Positions 45,354-57,009 of a DNA stretch of 64,000 bases are shown piece after piece (position 1 is the first letter of the stretch; every line of letters starts with the position of its first letter). The stretch covers positions 2,232,001 to 2,296,000 of the forward strand of contig JAQOTA010000069.1 of NCBI GenBank assembly GCA_029532415.1, in the 5' to 3' direction. The notes under the pieces are model-generated. The model was not told the DNA's origin. It made no database searches and worked only from the letters and a program-made list of their open reading frames with translations. This stretch comes from Marasmius tenuissimus (lineage: Eukaryota > Basidiomycota > Agaricomycetes > Agaricales > Marasmiaceae). A program made the translations under genes and the position numbers.

Positions 45354-46956
45354 TCATCCGGACCCGGGAGTATATGTGATGGCAGAGATGATGAAAAGGA
45401 GCGCGGTCACGGATAAACAACAAATAAGGACGAGGGCAATATCTTCAGCAAGGCCCTCGGCAGAGGCAACGCGCGATTGCAGCTCAAGGAATTCTACTCT
45501 CTCCTCCATATACTGGAGCGCTTGTAGAGCGTCATGATAATGATTCCTCTGGTACGTCCCCAAATCCTTCAATTCGTCTAGAATTTGGTGGAGAATTGAA
45601 GGTGACTTGTCCTCATCCGCGATCAACAGATCCGAACGACCTTCAGGAAAATTTAGTTCCGTAGGCACGCGCTTTTCAGAGAACTAGTCAGTACAACGAT
45701 CATTAAAGTAAGGAACTGCTGACCACCACACGTCCGACCATATCTAAAACCCGTCAACTATAGGTCGTTCGCGATAGCAAAGCTTCCGATATACCTGATA
45801 CAGATGCATCCTCTTCAGAATGGGTCTGAAGGTGATCGGCAGTGGATCCACTGGGACTTTCCTATCATGATGATCAAGGAGTGATAGTCAGGGTTGAGGT
45901 CAGGGCTTCAGGGGAGAAGAAAACCGACTCCATGTCCTTCGTCGACATCAATCTCATCTATACTTACTGCCGCAAGTCTCACGTGAGGTCCACCGACAAT
46001 GTCAGTCATTCGTGAGGCACCTTCGCGAATTTTCACTGCATCTTCTCGAGGCACAATCGACTCGTTCTGTTATTTATGTCGTTGAGCGATTTTACGAGAT
46101 CATACCAGAGCAGTCGTCTCACTTTGTCATGTACAAATTCAACAATTCTACGTGCCACATAATGATATTTGGACATGTCGTCGTCTGGTATAGACAGTGA
46201 CTGAGTACATGCAATGAGCCAAGCAATCAACGTCTTGAGCTTACCTGGTACAATCCCAGCCCGAATAGCCTCCCTCCATAAGAGGAAATAGAGCCTTGAA
46301 GAAAAATAGGGTTATCCAGCCTATCAAACGTCGGTGAGAGCTAGACCGTGCACAAGCTCTTAGCAACAGTGGGTCGCGATAAATAGTGCCTGTACCTTCC
46401 GTTGCTCCTCAGCAGCCACGGTAGAGCTGGCAGACTGCTGGGGAGACTTGTGCGATAAGGTGGAATCGAGTTTGTCCACCCCAGCGCCTGAGGTCACCGC
46501 ACCTACTTCATAGTCGTCCTTAATCTTTCGTGAGGGTGACATGTATACGATAGACTGAAGACATACCCTTTGCTTGGTTCCACGAACCGGGATTACTTCA
46601 GTGGCGAGTCTCTCTTCCGTCGTCGCTGCACGGTGTCGAAGATCTGTGATTTCGATCCTTGAGAGATATCTATGAAACTTCCTGATTATCCCCCCCTGTA
46701 GGATTCTGCGGACTATTCCGCTGTTAGGTACACCCCGCTTCGTGCGAACCATCCTCTCTATCTGACAGAAACAGTACCGCGGTAGTATCAGCACCGGAGG
46801 TAAGAGTGAGAACAAGAGAAAAATCACCGCCTGTAGGATCAACCCAGCCTCTTCCAAAAGGGAAGGATAGGTGCCGGTGATGTTCAGAAGCGCAATCTGA
46901 CGGACTAAGTCTTTCATGAGATGCGATTGGTGGACACTGGCGGGTTGGAGAGACAT
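45354..46956 (-). CDS. Unrecognised membrane protein in many exons
   Basis: About nine exons. Well-supported ones, in transcript order, end with: a first exon from the ATG near 46956 containing a hydrophobic helix (LILQAVIFLLFSLLPPVL) and a basic stretch; an exon from IKDDYEVGAVTSGAGVD after a 45-nt intron; 46200-46123 (SLSIPDDDMSKYHYVARR); 46066-45968 (REDAVKIREGASRMTDIVGG); 45861-45795; 45743-45724; and 45683-45354. The last holds a long helix (YMEERVEFLELQSRVA) and a C-terminal transmembrane segment (ALVLICCLSVTALLFIISA). The junction near 46390-46300 is unresolved. The two hydrophobic segments flanking a soluble core suggest a membrane protein. The family is unknown. Confidence 0.55.
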
Positions 46957-46989
46957 TCGGACACAAGCAGTCGAATCAAACAGCCGCAC

Positions 46990-49000
46990 AGTTTATATGA
47001 GTCACAGAGGTGAATTCAAACCCAACATGGGTGTACATGGTATCGAGATGAATAATGCGGGGTGGCTAATTCATCTATTGCTACCATTGGGGGCCGGGGC
47101 AAGTGGACAGAAGTAGAGCTTCCCTCTTTTCAGGAGCCCAGTGTTGTTGTAGTATAGTAAGCTACTTGAGCCAGAACGAGACCGGTAAGAGAACCAGGTC
47201 CACAGAGTACGAATCCGAGAGACACGCCTCATGTGACCTGAGACTCAGTCCAAGGAAATACCTTCCGTCAGTTATTGAAAATGTAGTAACGTCCAAATTC
47301 GTGAGGGGTAGACCGTAGAAGTGGAAGTTAACCTGCGGTGATCCCATTCGGGTTGTCGATGAAACAGCGTAATTATCCGATTGGTGTTCTTTGGTATTCT
47401 AATTGCTCGGTGCCGAGCATTATTTAATCCAAATGGAGTATAGAAAGGGGACAGGCCCCAGGTACCGCAATGATCAAGCTTGAAGCTCGCGTACTGACCA
47501 TAAGGAGTGGTATGTGTAATGATTATCGGGATACAACAGTTGAGTTTATGGATTCAAGCACAATTGTTCAATGGAGAAACGAAACGTTGCGATTCGCGAA
47601 CGAGGGTGACCGGAAATCAACCGGAAATAGAGTCCCATTTTGACCAACCCACATGTACAGCCGGCTACTCATATCGATATACAATCCCCAAATCTTTACA
47701 CTCGTCGGTGCATAGTATCTGCAGTCCTCTGAGATTGTCTATTCTTATGGATTCTCCTTGGTGGCTCTATTCTTTGCTTTGTACATATCTGTATTCACCA
47801 AAATTATTCTGATGTGGAGATATAGGCTTGAGGACGCAGTCCGATCTTGACGCGCCTGAAGCTCGGAGAAAAACCCTTCATCCAGCCCGCGAAGATGTTT
47901 CACCCGAAACGTCCTAACCATCCAACTCGACCTAATCCCGTCCCACAATTTGTCCCCTTCTGCTGATGTGCTGTCCTATCCATCCAAGCAAGTATGATCT
48001 GACTCGTTAACCGTTAAACGTGCTCTGAGGGTGGGAAAGCAACATACCATGCGAACGTCGTCTGGAACGCCCGGCAGGGCCTTCCAGCGACACAATGGGG
48101 CTAGAGTGATACCTGGCTCGAAAGACATCTCAATTGGGCAGGACCGCAGAAAAATGATTATACCGACCCTCTCAACACGTCATTATCATGATCAAAGTGT
48201 TCATTGACGTACCCCATTTGTATGTCAAAATGTGCTTTGCGAATCCTCAGTGGGGGTTATGCTAAGCCTGTTTCGAGCAACCAGGAAGTATAATGATGCG
48301 TCAGTCAGGTCGTAATGGACGAGTATTCCCCATAATACGCACAGAGTCCCAGATTTCCATCTCATCTTGTCATCTAGCCTTTTCCGATGCAGCATACAGC
48401 GACCGGACAGTAAAGCTTCACGTCCTGCACGTCGGCCAAATTGGACCGAAGTGAAGGGAGCAGAGAATCGGCGGGCGTGATGGAAAGAAGAAAAATAAAG
48501 AGAGGTATTATTAGATCAACCACGTCTTGACACTCCTCCCGACGATGTCAACCTTCTCGAATGGGGGGGAGAATCACGGACTTGTCATTTCTACACCGTC
48601 GGTCTCCTTTCCCTGCCCGGCTTATCGTTCGAGTGTGGTACAGAACCTTAGAGATTTTGCCATTGGATCTATGGATTGTGGTCACTCCTTTTGATCAGAT
48701 TGGCAGCATCATCTCCGTCTATTTCGTGGTACATGCCAGCTTTAGAACCAACAGGAACCAACAGTCAGTGTCACACCACCAGCTCCTGTGGTCTGGTTTT
48801 CACACATCAGGTTGATCATCAACTCAAACACATCGCTACCATGACCTTACGGGATATTCGGGAATTTCTGGCTTTCCTTAGTTGTCTCGCTCGAAAGGGA
48901 TCACGTCCTTTCTGCTCGGGGATTCCTCAATCATGTTTCCCCCTCTCGTGAGCCTTCTGTCCGTCATCACTCGTAAGAGGAAGTCGGTTCGAACGGCAGA
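46990..49000. other. No supportable gene
   Basis: Short frames only. A possible upstream part of the plus-strand stretch at 49.0-49.65 kb may begin here, but no start or splice chain could be supported. Confidence 0.35.
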
Positions 49001-49008
49001 CCTGGAGA

Positions 49009-49650
49009 GTGATGGATACGCGATTGCGACCGGTATCGCATATTAAGTCCTTTCACGTATCTCCAACTTTGTTCGAGAGCCATACTTTGCGATGGAGGCC
49101 AGACGCATCCGAGATCGTCGATCGAATCGCCACATTATTGGTCTTTCTTGCGATTCTGCGTCGGTTGTGGCGCTCATCCGCTAATTTCTTTATATAAATC
49201 ATGTATCTGCACGAGTCGCTGCTAATAAGCAACCATTTAACGACCGTTATGGGCAACCTTCACAAACACATATTAGCACTTCGCCAGTCATCGGAGCGCT
49301 ATGATTGTCCGGCTGCTTGGTCGATATTGAATGGGGAAAAGAACCCCATACTCCTCGTCCATCCGCACAAACCCTACAGTCCCTCAGTCGACGACTTTCA
49401 CATACTCAGTCTTGTCAATCCAGACTCAAAAGTGGATGAATTGATGGGATCCGAGTGGGAGAATGCTATCGTCCGATATTGGCGTGTTGAGAGCAGCATA
49501 ACCCAGTCAAACCTCCTCGTCTCCGGTCTTCTCCCCAATCACGTCGGGTATCATAAGACCCAGGTGGGGACCTCATTAATCCTGCTCGAACTCCCGATGG
49601 TCGAGCCTTTACGGTGTTCCACTCTCAACCAATCATACAGCTTCAATTAA
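49009..49650 (+). pseudogene. Open plus-strand stretch with one in-frame stop
   Basis: The frame from 49009 to 49650 is open except for a TAA at 49195-49197. Before it lies a hydrophobic helix (IATLLVFLAILRRLW). After it comes a 149-codon stretch from the ATG at 49201 that looks globular (HKHILALRQSSERYDCPAAW, KVDELMGSEWENAIVRYW). Either the part from 49201 is a short gene by itself, or a longer gene has acquired a stop. No family was recognised. Confidence 0.35.
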
Positions 49651-50794
49651 GAACTGGATGGCTATGATACATAACTAGCACTAGTTTATGCAGACAGTCC
49701 ATCGCCCAACTGGAATATAAGTGATCGAATTCTCGAATTTGATGAACTTGAAGCGGGCTCTTCGTACTGGCACGTCGTTGTACATCTAGCAGGCACGGAG
49801 ATGTGAATGTAAAATCGGTTCGCGAGGTCCAGATTGGGATGTCTCTCCTGGAGTCCTACTGCTACCACAATAAGGAGTGAGACGGTCGCATGACGAGTGT
49901 ACATGTGCGAATGAGCAAACTAAACGAATACCCACGACTAAGTCGCGGCGTGTCGAGTACTATTAAGGATCAAATTAAAAGTCACGGAATGTCAGATCGG
50001 ACGAGATCTCACACTGGTCTCACACAGTCAATCCGATTCGAGTGTCTGAAGGCTGTCAAAATATCCTTCATGTAAATACGATTGCTCGACGCTCATTACC
50101 TACAATTGCCCTGAGATGACATCCGAGACGGTATTATTCAGAACGGTGTGGGAGTTGTACCTGCGTTGAAACAGTGTATATCTTGACTGACAGCCACGTA
50201 GGCATGCGTTGCTCCAAGTCTGTCAACAATATCTCTGAATACAAAAAGAACTCACTTCGTTCCCGATTGATATGTAGTACCTCGGCCTTTGCCAAGCCTA
50301 TGGTTCTCATCGTTGTTTAGATTGTTGCCAGATCTTCTCGTTGAGTTTGAGATCTGAGCCTCTCATTTCAGGTACCTTCCATTCAAAAGGTCGTTATCGA
50401 CGTAGAGTTATACGCCAGAAAGGGACAGTAATAGCGGGTCGTTATTCTTCTCTTGATACCTTACTGATTATCCCTATAAGGCTAATCTTGTCACGTGATA
50501 TTACCCAATATAGTTTATCAGTAGGTTTCGCGACAGGAATAACGACCCGTTATTCAGGTCCCTTTCTGGCGTGAGCTACGCCCCTGAGTACTCGATCTTA
50601 CAAAGACTTGTATTCGAGGCGAGCGCGACCGTGAGTACTCGAGTAATACTCTACGGCCTACATGTTAGTGAGAATAGTGAGAACAGTGGCTTTTCTAGTT
50701 CATTCATGTATATGGAATTTCGATGCGACCATGATTGACCGTAAGCAACCAATTCGCCCCGAGTTGGCCTTCGTCATCTCCCTAAACCTCTGCA
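49651..50794. other. Intergenic, with a hairpin element
   Basis: No gene is supported. It contains the inverted repeat pair at 50398-50582. Confidence 0.4.
50398..50582. mobile_element. Hairpin-forming miniature element, about 185 bp
   Basis: Two arms of about 50 bp (50398-50448 and 50532-50582) are inverted repeats sharing CGCCAGAAAGGGAC and CGGGTCGTTATTC, with a loop of about 83 bp. The arms differ at several positions and by small indels near the outer ends, so borders and any target duplication are unclear. It is most simply a small old foldback or MITE copy. Confidence 0.55.
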
Positions 50795-53189
50795 TTAATT
50801 TGGCCTTTGGCGCACCCATTCCATGAATGCATCTCCCTCCTCAAGAGGCTTGGCCGCTCGTTCTTGAAACTCAGTCAACTCCCAGTCACCCACCACCCGA
50901 ATCACCAAACGCCTATAGAACTCCCACAGAACCTCGCGAACCCTAAGTATCATAAGTGTCAGTGAAGGGTGATAGAAGGTAGAAAGAGACGCCGCACTCG
51001 TCGATTCTCCTGTCCAAGAGCTGCCAGTTCAGGTTTATGTCCATCTTCCAAACAACCAGGCATAGACGCTTTGTGAGCCACTCTGAGTCGTCCTCGTACA
51101 CAATCCGAAGAGGCGTCTTAGAGCGCCGGATTTCATGATCGAGCAGTGCTCCAAGTAAAACCTCATTTGCAAAGTCTACTATGTCCCTCGGCGCGACCAA
51201 GGGTATCTCGAGATCGTTTTCTTCGGACAGAAGGCCTGCCACCGAAGGACTGTAGGATACTCTCGTGGCTTGAAGATCGAAGGATGATCGAGGGTGGAAC
51301 GATAGATATTCCATCGTCTCTTCGACACGAGCTGTCAAACTTGAGTTATAGTTCTCAATGTGGTTGCAGAATTGTGGGATATTGAAATCCTGGTTCCACG
51401 GGTAGCTGTTGAGGGGGTCAAAACAGCTTTCTTCCTCTCTCACGGATTTGACATCACGCACGGATAATCGCCATCGTAGTACGTTGAAGCCTCCTTTTCT
51501 TGGTCTGAAGCCTTCATGTACGCGTCGTCACGAATCCTGGAACCGCGATCGATCAGCTTTGGAATGTAATGCTTATCTTCGCGACGTACCTCACTTTGCC
51601 TAGTACATCCTGTTCCCACAGGGCGGTATGTCGCATTAACCATGCGAAACTGAAAAGGCAACCCGTTGGAGGTACAGCAGCATTCATGTACAACTGGGAA
51701 TACGAGAGCTCGGGAGTCCGCAGCTCCTCGTCGAAAACACCTTCCCTTTTGGAAAAGAACCTCGAAGACCGATGATACTCGAGGCAGCGGAGCGTCCACA
51801 ACCGAGAGTCGTTTGCTATTGATTGCAGTAACTCTGTGGTAGCCTCCGAACCGCCACAAGTAGAAAGGTAAGGGTCTGTTATTCTGAGTCCGAAACCTTT
51901 ATCTGCGTACTTGAACAACCTAGGGTAATCTTTTAGACAGCGAGGTGTTGCCACCGCGGACTGAGACTTACCTCTTGTCCTTTGTCGCTTTTCGGTCCCC
52001 CAGATGGTCTCCGTGTATCAGATCCATCGTGAAGTTAGTATATCCCGCTACATTGAAGAGTCATACACTGAGGCGCTGTTGAACGACTGGGACTTACTCT
52101 CTAAGGCGCGGACAAATCGAGGAAGCATCCAGACATTTGAGCCGTCATATCCTACAGCGCAAGGGTCCAGATCGAAAGTCAATAGCACGTCACGAGGATC
52201 CTTCACGAATTTGAGGACAATCTGAACACGCTTTGTTGGCCAGGACGAGTAAAGGGTGATTGTCTGGGAGTTTCTGGTGGCTATGAAAGGGGCGCCTACG
52301 GGGAGATTCTTCTGGTATGTCTGGGCGATGTGCGTGATCTTTCTATTGGCGTCCTGAATTTGAAGTCCCCAGATGTATAGGTCAATGTCAGATCCGAGCC
52401 AATCCTGCTTTCGATGAATTTCGTCATCGTCGGATTCGGGTGTGATCAGTGTTCCAAGAACAGAACCCCCCGCGACAAATACATTTGACCAGTCTAGGTC
52501 CTTCAAGACATCGCCCGTCATCTGAGACCAGCTGAAGTCGAACGCTGCTTGAGATGGCTGTGTGAAGATTTTGTCTTTACGCCGGTCACCAAGAATGCAG
52601 AATCCAGGCAAGAGTGGGGGACGAAAGACCAAAAGCCTGTTCCTCGACAGGTCGCATGGGTGTGAAAGAGCGTGGGGTAGCTGGGCGATTTGAATCAATC
52701 CGAACGTCCAAGGTTTCTGGTTAGGCCTTTCAAACCTCCTGGAAAGCAGGCGGAGATATGCTTCATTTTTCAAAATCCTGAAACGACATCAATCAACGTA
52801 TTGACATCGAAGGATTCGACTCACCAAGCGTCGAGGTCCTCTACAAGTTCTGGGTGATGAGCGCTAGTGATAGCCGCATCACCGCAGGAGCTGGTCATTC
52901 GCGTTCCCAACGTCAAACCAGCTTGCCGAATGCTCAACGGAAAACGCTCCCACGTCCAGACAGACTTGAGTTGAGTAGGGGTTATGCCCCTACTTTCCGC
53001 AAGCTGAACGAGGTTTCGTACGTCCCGCGTGGGGTCCATACCCGCATCCCGACCAAGAGCTTCCATCCAATCGACACCAAAAATGTGCGAAGACTCGGGC
53101 TTTTCCTTGGCATCCCTTTGGAGAGCATCCCAACGGGCTACCTTGAGCAACACGAAGTCCTTCAGTTTGTATGCATGTTGGCCAGACAT
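50795..53189 (-). CDS. Nucleotidyltransferase-fold protein, about 700 aa
   Basis: Exons 53189-52825, 52777-52098, 52047-51972, 51919-51595, 51556-51444, 51405 to about 50998, and about 50940-50795 give a long chain; only the last junction is unresolved. The second exon carries the signature of the nucleotidyltransferase superfamily: a GGSVLGTLITPES turn, then WLGSDIDLYIWGL with the acidic D-x-D pair, and later KRVQIVLKF and TFDLDPCAVGYDG, which is the usual place of the third strand. A helical N-terminal domain (ARWDALQRDAKEKPESSHIF) precedes it. The C-terminal half includes RLFKYADKGFGLRI and WEFYRRLVIRVVGDWEL. From memory, similar proteins occur in Agaricomycetes; substrate and role are unknown. 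The 38-nt intron 51557-51594 is short. No ankyrin repeats are visible. Confidence 0.7.
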
Positions 53190-54221
53190 CGTTCGTTGCG
53201 ATTCTAAGACTGAAGTTCTGAAAGCGAGTCTGAGCTGAGTTTCGAAGTTATATAAGGTTCTGGATCAGCTCGAGAGAATTCGAGACTGACATTTCATGAT
53301 TTATGGGCAAAGCTTGATTGAGAAGGCAATGAGTTACTAATTTGGAAACATACCTCAATAATCGTACTTGATGGTGCACTAGATCTGAACCTCAGAGCCG
53401 TCGTTGCATTCTCGGGATTCCTAATGCAAAAAGATAGGCCGATATTAATGAGTGAACAACCCCATCTTGAAGAACGACTAACAACATAGTGATGAAACAT
53501 GATGTGAGCAAGGGAAGTCACCAGAGATGTAGTAGTACATGCGAGGGTAACCATCGTGCCTCCACGTCAAGACAAGGGGAGACGCCGATACCTATTAGTA
53601 TTACCCAAACTGGTCCAGTGCCCCAGCAAGTGACCAGGTATTAGGTAAAATCACTTTGATATCATCACTACTGATCATGGAAGCTGTAATGTAAATCTTG
53701 ATAGCCTAAGCCGTACGTACACGAAACTATTTCCGACCCCGCACCTGAATACGGATTAGGCTTCCTCTACCCCCAATACTACCGAGCAAACTGAATCACA
53801 GCGAGCTCGGCTTACGCTCGATTTCGCCCACTTTGATACATTGCTCTCAATCGCTCGATTCCCGAAGCACCGAAGGAGATAGGGATATTCAACGCCAATT
53901 GTATGTCTTACCTCTCTTTCCATGGCAGCTCGGACTGATTCGAGCCGCTAGGGACTATCAACGCGCAATTGTACTACTCAAGAGGCTGTGTGATGGGTAG
54001 TCTCGCTCACCCTTCCTAAATGATTACGTGAAGAAATCGTTCCCTTCTTGTGGAGGTAATGGGCATCTCGAGAGATCTACAACTCGAAGGTAGTACTCAC
54101 CCACATCATCTTTTTTCCCGCCGTGTCACTGATTGGACGATATACTGAACGCGTAAGACGTCTATTAGCCAGCGTAGGGCACACAGTCGGGGGCTACATA
54201 CCAGCTTGCTAACCTACCCAT
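53190..54221. other. No supportable gene
   Basis: Upstream of the nucleotidyltransferase-fold gene. Only short unsupported frames were found. Confidence 0.4.
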
Positions 54222-54651
54222 CTATAACCGTCTATTGACTCTTCCAAGGCCACTCTTCCGTATGCGTCGTGTTGTGTCCGCTACCGCGAGTCTCTGATCA
54301 CTGTCCTCGGTGGAACTTCTGCTGGACAAGCTCCAGTCATAAATACGACCTCGAAGGTGTAGGTTATCCTTCTCCATTTGCACAAAAAAATGAGACTCAC
54401 GGTATGATCCATCTTCTGAGTACCTTTTCAAAAGGTACGGGCTTGACGCAAACACTTTCGTGGGGAGATAAGATATGCCTCGGACAGTCGCCATTGATGT
54501 TGGCATGCATTTGGTGCAATCGGACTGCGATGTCGTGCTGTAATGAGGACGTTGAGAGCAAGATATCAACCACAGCTCTATACTTGCCATCCGTACCATC
54601 AATAACTCGTCTTCTGGTACTATTTTCTGCCATACAACTCAACGTACTCAT
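54222..54651 (-). CDS. Unrecognised small protein, about 125 aa
   Basis: Exon 54651-54424 (MSTLSCMAENSTRRRVIDGT, then LSTSSLQHDIAVRLHQ) joins in phase 0 through a 52-nt intron (GTACTC donor, ATGGAG acceptor) to 54371-54222, which ends with a basic RRIRKSGLGRVNRRL tail. An alternative donor (GTGAGT at 54400) would give a 29-nt intron and a different C-terminus (TYTFEVVFMTGACP). No family was recognised. It lies 134 bp downstream of the RING gene on the same strand. Confidence 0.4.
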
Positions 54652-54785
54652 GGCGTCTTACGCTTAAGGATGCTTCCAAGGTGCTCGGTATGTATTTTTC
54701 ATATATCAGCGGTACTGATACATTGAAACCCAATGGCTTGGAATGTTTACGCGGACTAGATATCTATTCATCTACAATCAGAGGT

Positions 54786-55377
54786 CTATAGACGCGCGTC
54801 CTCGTCCAACTGGATATTGGGGAAGTCCAACAAAAGTTGACGATTAGTAATAGCGTCACGGCTTGGTGAGTGCTTCGCTTCGACGGCAGCCTGTAGACTG
54901 CCATTACAAATCGGGTTCATTGCAACATGCACGTCGCATACGGGGCAAGTAAAAGGATCACCGGCCTCGTACAAATCTTCAAAATGGGAGGAAAGGCATC
55001 CACTACAAGTTGTGTGACCGCATTCGATCAACCTAGTAGGGTCAGAGAGAGATGGATCAGTTGAAGTGAGGGCACGGTGCTAGCTGAGAATGACCATACA
55101 GTGAAGGCTACTCCAAAATCTCGTCGCAGACACGGCATCTCATCCTCGATGCTGCCTGCACAAGATGAGCGATAAGGATCTGAGTTAGCAACACCTCACG
55201 CGTAGCATCTGTGATGCTTACCTTCGACGGAGAATAGGCAGCTCGGACATTCACGGACTCTCTGCTGACCATCCCCTGGAGAACTTCCGCATGGCAGACA
55301 TCGATTCCAATGGCGCGTATTCGCCTTTTTACCTGTGGAAGCGTCATCGATATCGCGATATCGCAGTAGGTCGGCAT
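54786..55377 (-). CDS. RING-finger protein, about 156 aa
   Basis: Exons 55377-55222, 55179-55112 and 55032-54786 join in phase to 157 codons. The C3HC4 pattern is complete across the second junction: MRCRVCDEILE supplies the first two cysteines, ECGHTTCSGCLSSHFEDLY the central C-H-C-C, and FTCPVCDVHV the last pair. The N-terminal 70 residues are helical and unrecognised. By family knowledge such RING domains act as E3 ubiquitin ligases; partner and substrate are unknown. The 42-nt first intron (55180-55221) keeps frame even if retained, which would insert VSITDATREVLLTQ. Confidence 0.75.
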
Positions 55378-56337
55378 ATAGCATTTACTATATCGAAGAC
55401 AACGGCTCGCTCTTGTACAGGAAGGTACCTCCAGCGAATGGACCAGTCGATGTTAATTTCGCTGATAATTTCATTTATGATCCCCTGAGAGGAAATAAGA
55501 TCAATGACTCGTACCGAGCGGGAAGGCAGGACTTACGGTAACTTGGAGCAAATGGGATTGAGCTTGGGACGCCATAAGTTGTAGTGGATTGGGACCATAG
55601 GTAAAGAGACTCATGTCGTTTTATAGCTGGAATTTGAATCCGTTCGCATAGGACCCAGGAATGGTTTTGTCTTCATGATTGAAAGTGCTTGACGAGGAGG
55701 AACTAAATTACGCACGTCGCAAATCTCAATTTGGTCAGATTCGAGAATGTATACAGCTGCCGTGCGGCCTTTTCTCCATATGGATTCAGTCGTGCGTCAA
55801 GGTTCTAAGTAAGGGTTCAGGAACCTGCATCTCACGATCCAGTTTGGCGAAGCCTAACAAACGGGCTACTTAAAGGGGATGCAATGTTCTCGCGGTGATC
55901 CTTCTTCCCCTTTGGAGAATTCGAAACACTGAACCGAACCTGTCGTGTTCTCCTTGGTTCCACTCTAAACCAATGACTGAAAATGTGCATAGTGCTGGCA
56001 CATGCACAAATAACGAGCATGGTGCATCTTTTATTCTTATTTAGATTTACATCCCCCTTAGGACCCACAGGATACAGGGGACCTGTCCTACATGGTTGCT
56101 ATGACGTGCCTACTGACTGAACAACAGTGTATGTAAATTATGTTCACGAGCTCTACCGGATGACGCCTGATTATAATTTACTACCGTTCCAACCTTTCGT
56201 CCACAAGGCCGTAAAAACGTTGAGACTCAAAAGTATAAACGTATGCCTACGTGACACTAGGTCGCGCGTTTGTACACCATATACTCCCTTCAACGAACGT
56301 AGCTGTGCGTTCTGTTTGTGGTTTCGAATCTAAACAA
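55378..56337. other. Intergenic, with dispersed repeat copy 2
   Basis: No gene is supported. It holds the repeat at 56037-56134. Confidence 0.4.
56037..56134 (+). repeat. Dispersed repeat, copy 2
   Basis: The counterpart of 7756-7853 in the same orientation, with the same GGACCCAYAGGATACAG and CTACTGACTG blocks and a few small gaps. Confidence 0.6.
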
Positions 56338-57005
56338 CTATTCGTCAAGAAAGGAGGACAGAAAAGAGGAACTAAGTCCCTTGCCTGATGGAGGAGGCTT
56401 GAGGCGAATCGCCAGACAGCGCATGTAACGGAGGCGATTGTCTTCTGTTTTAAATGGTATTTTAGCTTTGCGGCATTGTGTATTCAGAGCCTCAACAGCT
56501 TGTGTAATGTTTGAGGTATCATTGCCATGGTTGATCATCATGACTGTGATCTATAGTAGAAGAAGATACAGCTGTAGCCAATCGGTTGCAACACCCACTA
56601 AGCGCACCTTAGAAGCCAGACGATAGTGTTCGATTACACGCCACACAACCTTCACAACATTCCAAGGCTCTTGATCAATTTTTTGGCGGTCAACAACAAT
56701 CTCCTCTATGTTTTACCGATGTCTCAGCCCCGTGGTATGACGGATCAAGATTCATACTCACCTCGTCGTCCTTTGATCGGTTGATAATGGAGAGTCGCCT
56801 TGACGAGTATCCCGTTCTTTTTCCCATCCTTGTCGACCGTGGCCCAGGTTTCCACGAACATAGTCATTCGGCCTGGGATGGCCTTATCGAAGGTGAGTGA
56901 TCAGTAGAATGCCAGAAATACCCTGTGTGTACACACATCTATCATTCGTCGAATCCACTCTTCGTCGCGCCCTCTCAAATGGGTGTGGTTTCGACTCCGG
57001 GTCAG
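56338..57005 (-). pseudogene. hAT transposase fragment
   Basis: Three exon-like segments read from 57005 downward: EEWIRRMIDVCTH, then AIPGRMTMFVETWATVDKDG (hAT first catalytic strand, with E where D is usual) continuing to VKATLHYQPIKGRR, then WNVVKVVWRVIEHYRLASK. Next, after a GTGCGC intron, come ITVMMINHGNDTSNITQ (the place of the usual DNAsNN motif) and RLRYMRCLAIRL. It stops at 56338 without the central helix, RW motif or dimerisation region, so roughly half of a transposase is present. It is not close to either other hAT copy in this window. Confidence 0.65.
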
Positions 57006-57009
57006 GTCT

